The translations under genes and the position numbers were made by a program. Below are positions 61,536 to 64,000 of a DNA stretch of 64,000 nucleotides, one piece after another. A model generated the notes under the pieces. It made no database searches. It saw nothing but the letters and a program-made list of their open reading frames with translations, and was not told the origin of the DNA. Origin of the DNA: Cyanophora paradoxa. Its lineage: Eukaryota; Glaucocystophyceae; Cyanophorales; Cyanophoraceae. The stretch is from positions 62,001-126,000 of the forward strand of contig QPMI01000420.1 of the NCBI GenBank assembly GCA_004431415.1, in the 5' to 3' direction. Position 1 is the stretch's first letter. Each line of letters opens with the position of its first letter.

Positions 61536-64000
61536 CTACTTGAGGGGAACGGGGGCCGCCGCGGGGACCTCGGGAGCCTCTTTGTCAGAAGAGGGTACGG
61601 GCGCAGCGCAGGTGGGAGGGGGTACGCCGACGCGGGCGGGGGCGGGCGTCAGGAGGTCGTGCTCGTCCCCCTGGGGGAGGGAGGGGGCCGGAGAGGGGGA
61701 CGCCGTTTCCTACGGGGGCGTCAGGGGCGCGCCGGGCCGCGAGGGCCCCGGGGCGGAAAGCACTTCGGTCTGGTCGGCGGCGGCGGCGGCGGCGGCGGCG
61801 ACGTCGGCGGAGACGGCGACGGCGGCGGCTGCGGAGGCGACGGCGACGCCAGCGTCGACGGCGAGGAACTCGTGCGCAGAGGCATCGACGTCGGCGGCAT
61901 CGGCGGCATCGGCGGAGGCGGCGGCGGAGGGCTCGAGGAGGAGGGAGCCGCCGGTGAGGAGCGGGGAGGACCAGTCGACCCACTCGGCGGCGAGGCACTC
62001 GAGCGCCGCGGCGAAGGCGGCGGCGTCACCGGCCGCCGCCGCGTCGCGCAGCGAGGACCAGCCTTGCCCGGCCTCGCGCCGGCCGGCCTCGGAGAGGACG
62101 GCGGGCGAGACCGAGGTGAGGAGGTACAGGGCGCGCTGGAGCAGCGCGGGCAGGCCGTCGGCCGCCGCCAGGCCCTTCTGCCACGTCGCGATCTCGCTGC
62201 GGCCCTTGTCCAGCACAGAGGGGCCCTCCCCCGGGAACGCTGCCGGGCCCGCGCACAGCCGGTCGCCTGCGGCGGCGTCAGCGGAGCCGCGATCGGGGAG
62301 GGGGGCGGGGTACACGCACAGAACTCGGCGAGCGCGATGCGGAGGTTCGCGTGCGAGCGGACGCGCAGCTGCTGGGCGGCCGCCTCCAGCGCGGGGGGGA
62401 CGTCGCCCTCCAGCGGGCACAGGTCCGTCTCCATCGCCCAGGACCTGCGCGGGGGCAGGCTCAGCCGGGGACGGACCGGGACCGGGAGAGGCGCGGGGCG
62501 GGGCGGGGCGGGGCGCACGGCTGGTCGGAGCCGGCCTCGAGGACGGGGAGGCACTCCGGGGGCCGCTCGGCGAGGGCCGAGGGCGGGAGGTCGCGGTCGT
62601 GGAGGACGAGAGCCGGGGAGCAGCCGTTGGGGCGGACGACGGAGACGAGCTGGCCCGGCTGGAGGCCCTGCAGCGAGGCCGCCGCGTCCTCCGCGAGGAG
62701 CGAGAGCACCCAGCTGGCCGAGGGCTCCTGCGCCTCCGGCCCCGGCGCGAGCGCGAGGTCGGGCGGGCCGAGGTCGGCGAGGGCCGAGGCGAGCGGGGCG
62801 GGGCCGGCCGGCGTGCACGCCGCGCTGCTGTGCAGGCTGCTGGCCCCGACGTCGACGGGTGCGGGCGGGCGTGCCCGGCCCGGGCGCCGCGAGGACGAGC
62901 CGGAGGCGCCGCGGCGGCGGCCGGCGTCGGCACCGGTGAGGGGAGGGCGGTGATGGGCGGGAGGGGCGCGCCGGCGGCGGCGACGGGCCGGCGAGGGACG
63001 GGGGCGGTGGACGAGGGAGGAGAGCCATGCGTCGGCGCGCTCGGCGACGGAGACGAGGACGGCGGCGGCGCGGCTGCCGTCGTCGGCGTCGGGCGCCGTG
63101 CGGGGCGCGCCAGCGGCAGCGCGCGGAGGCCGGCGGGGTCGCGGAAGCCGATGCCGGCGCCGGCGGGGCCGACGAGGCGGGTGAGCCAGCCCTCGGCGTA
63201 GTAGTCCGAGAGGGGGAAGGCAAGGGCGCCCCCGAGGACGCCCAGGCTCGCGGCGACGGGCCCGACCATCACGATGCCGAGCCGCTCCCGCGCCCGCGCC
63301 GCCTCCTCCGCCGTCTCGTACACGCGCCCGCAGCCGACGGCGATCCGCACGGACCCGAACTGCAGCGCCGCGCGGAAGCCGCCGCCGCCGACGCGGCGGA
63401 CGCCGTTGTAGCCCGTGCCCGACGAGGAGGAGTGGCCGCGGGCGGAGAGGGGGACGGCGATGGGCTCGGGCGGGTGCGGCAGGGCCCCGGGATGGCCCGA
63501 GGAGGGCCCCGGGGCGGGGGCCTCGGAGGAGGAGGCGGCAGAGGCCTCGCCGCCGGCGGGCGGGGATGCCCCGCGGGCCTCGATGGCCGCCGTGGGGGAG
63601 GCCCCTGCCGAGCTGGCGCGCGACCGGGGCCGGGGGCCGCGAAGGCCGCCGGGCCGGCCGCCGCGCTGGCGCTGCCGTCGCTGTGCCGCCGGGCGGGGGC
63701 GCCGTGCCGGCCGCCGGCGCTCGGGCGCTTCGGGCGCTCGCCGGGGGCCGCCGGGGCCGCCGGGGCCGACGCCGCGCCCGGCAGCGCCTGCTGCTGGAGC
63801 TGCTGCGGCGGAGGCGGAGGGGCATGGCCAGAGACGGGTCCTCGTCTGCCTGCCGCGGCCGCTTCTTGTGCCGCTGCGGCCGCTCGCCCGCCGCCACCGT
63901 CGCCGCCGCCGCCGCCGCCACTGCCGCCGCCGCCGCCGCCGTCACTGCCGGGCCGGCCGCCACGAGAGCCGGATCCAGCTTCGAGCGGCGAGCCCGCTTG
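61536..64000 (-). CDS. AP2-like domain protein, 3' part (runs off the window)
   Basis: The 5' end lies beyond 64,000. The first visible exons are Gly/Ala/Pro/Gln-rich and low complexity. At about 63,410-63,260 a domain reads GYNGVRRVGGGGFRAAL..GRVYETAEEAARARERLG, which matches the AP2/ERF DNA-binding pattern (GYxGVR, a short sheet, then TAEEAARA helix). It is followed by FPLSDYYAEGWLTRLVGPAG, VLSLLAEDAAASLQGLQPGQ, ETDLCPLEGDVPPALEAAAQ and GWSSLRDAAAAGDAAAFAAA, a low-complexity Ala tract, and the end EVPAAAPVPLK with TAG at 61,536-61,538. Probably a nuclear regulator (inference). Intron limits are approximate. Confidence 0.5.

Noticed and set aside
61470-62939. 489-codon plus-strand open frame
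   Set aside because: Composition artefact opposite the minus-strand gene, which has domain-like blocks and a sensible stop.

Overview
The window is nuclear DNA of a GC-rich eukaryote with a plastid, most likely a unicellular alga of the haptophyte or pelagophyte type. It carries an integrated, AT-richer DNA virus of the Polinton / Polinton-like virus (PLV) / virophage group. The host DNA has spliced genes on both strands, with short C-rich introns and many GC-AG introns, and a FabI-type enoyl-ACP reductase. I cannot name the species from sequence alone.

Left host block (1-23,752): a secreted multi-exon protein with IPT/TIG repeats and a glycosyltransferase-like C-terminus (1,277-6,282, +); a short two-exon gene (6,388-6,846, -); a BTB/POZ protein with one GC-AG intron (7,077-8,075, -); a small membrane protein (9,205-9,810, +); a mitochondrial cardiolipin-synthase-like enzyme (10,033-11,302, -); an unidentified multi-exon gene (about 11,612-16,600, +); a SET-domain methyltransferase (17,895-20,080, -); a GC-rich minisatellite; and the 3' exons of a beta-ketoacyl synthase (KAS)-like gene (21,847-23,752, -).

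Integrated element (23,753-51,146, 27,394 bp): it has 0.94-kb terminal inverted repeats (TIRs) and a perfect 6-bp target-site duplication (ATCCTT). Leftward genes: a small ORF, a C1q-like fibre protein, a large phage-fibre-like protein, a membrane-anchored spike-like protein and a penton-like minor capsid protein. Rightward genes: a second penton-like protein, a major capsid protein candidate, an HNH-AP2 endonuclease, an A32/FtsK-type packaging ATPase, several small ORFs, a primase-SF3 helicase, a protein-primed family B DNA polymerase, an unknown protein and a DD35E retrovirus-type integrase. The kit covers integration, replication, packaging, capsid and host attachment. I found no maturation protease. 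Five copies of a palindromic iteron array lie in the TIRs (two each) and beside the replication genes (one). A TTTCTCAGC..TAAAG-type motif precedes many of the element's genes.

The element sits inside a coding exon of the KAS-like gene. Removing it with one copy of the duplication leaves an uninterrupted reading frame across the junction. The 5' exons of that gene lie at 51,147 to about 52,250 (-).

Right host block (51,147-64,000): the KAS 5' exons, an AT-rich palindromic intergenic tract, a seven-exon fabI (54,231-55,979, +), a zinc-finger/coiled-coil gene (about 57,270-60,545, -) and the 3' part of a gene with an AP2-like domain that runs off the window (61,536-64,000, -).

The three largest leftward virion genes contain twelve frame breaks. 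Every one needs exactly one extra base in a short homopolymer, so they look like consensus errors rather than decay.
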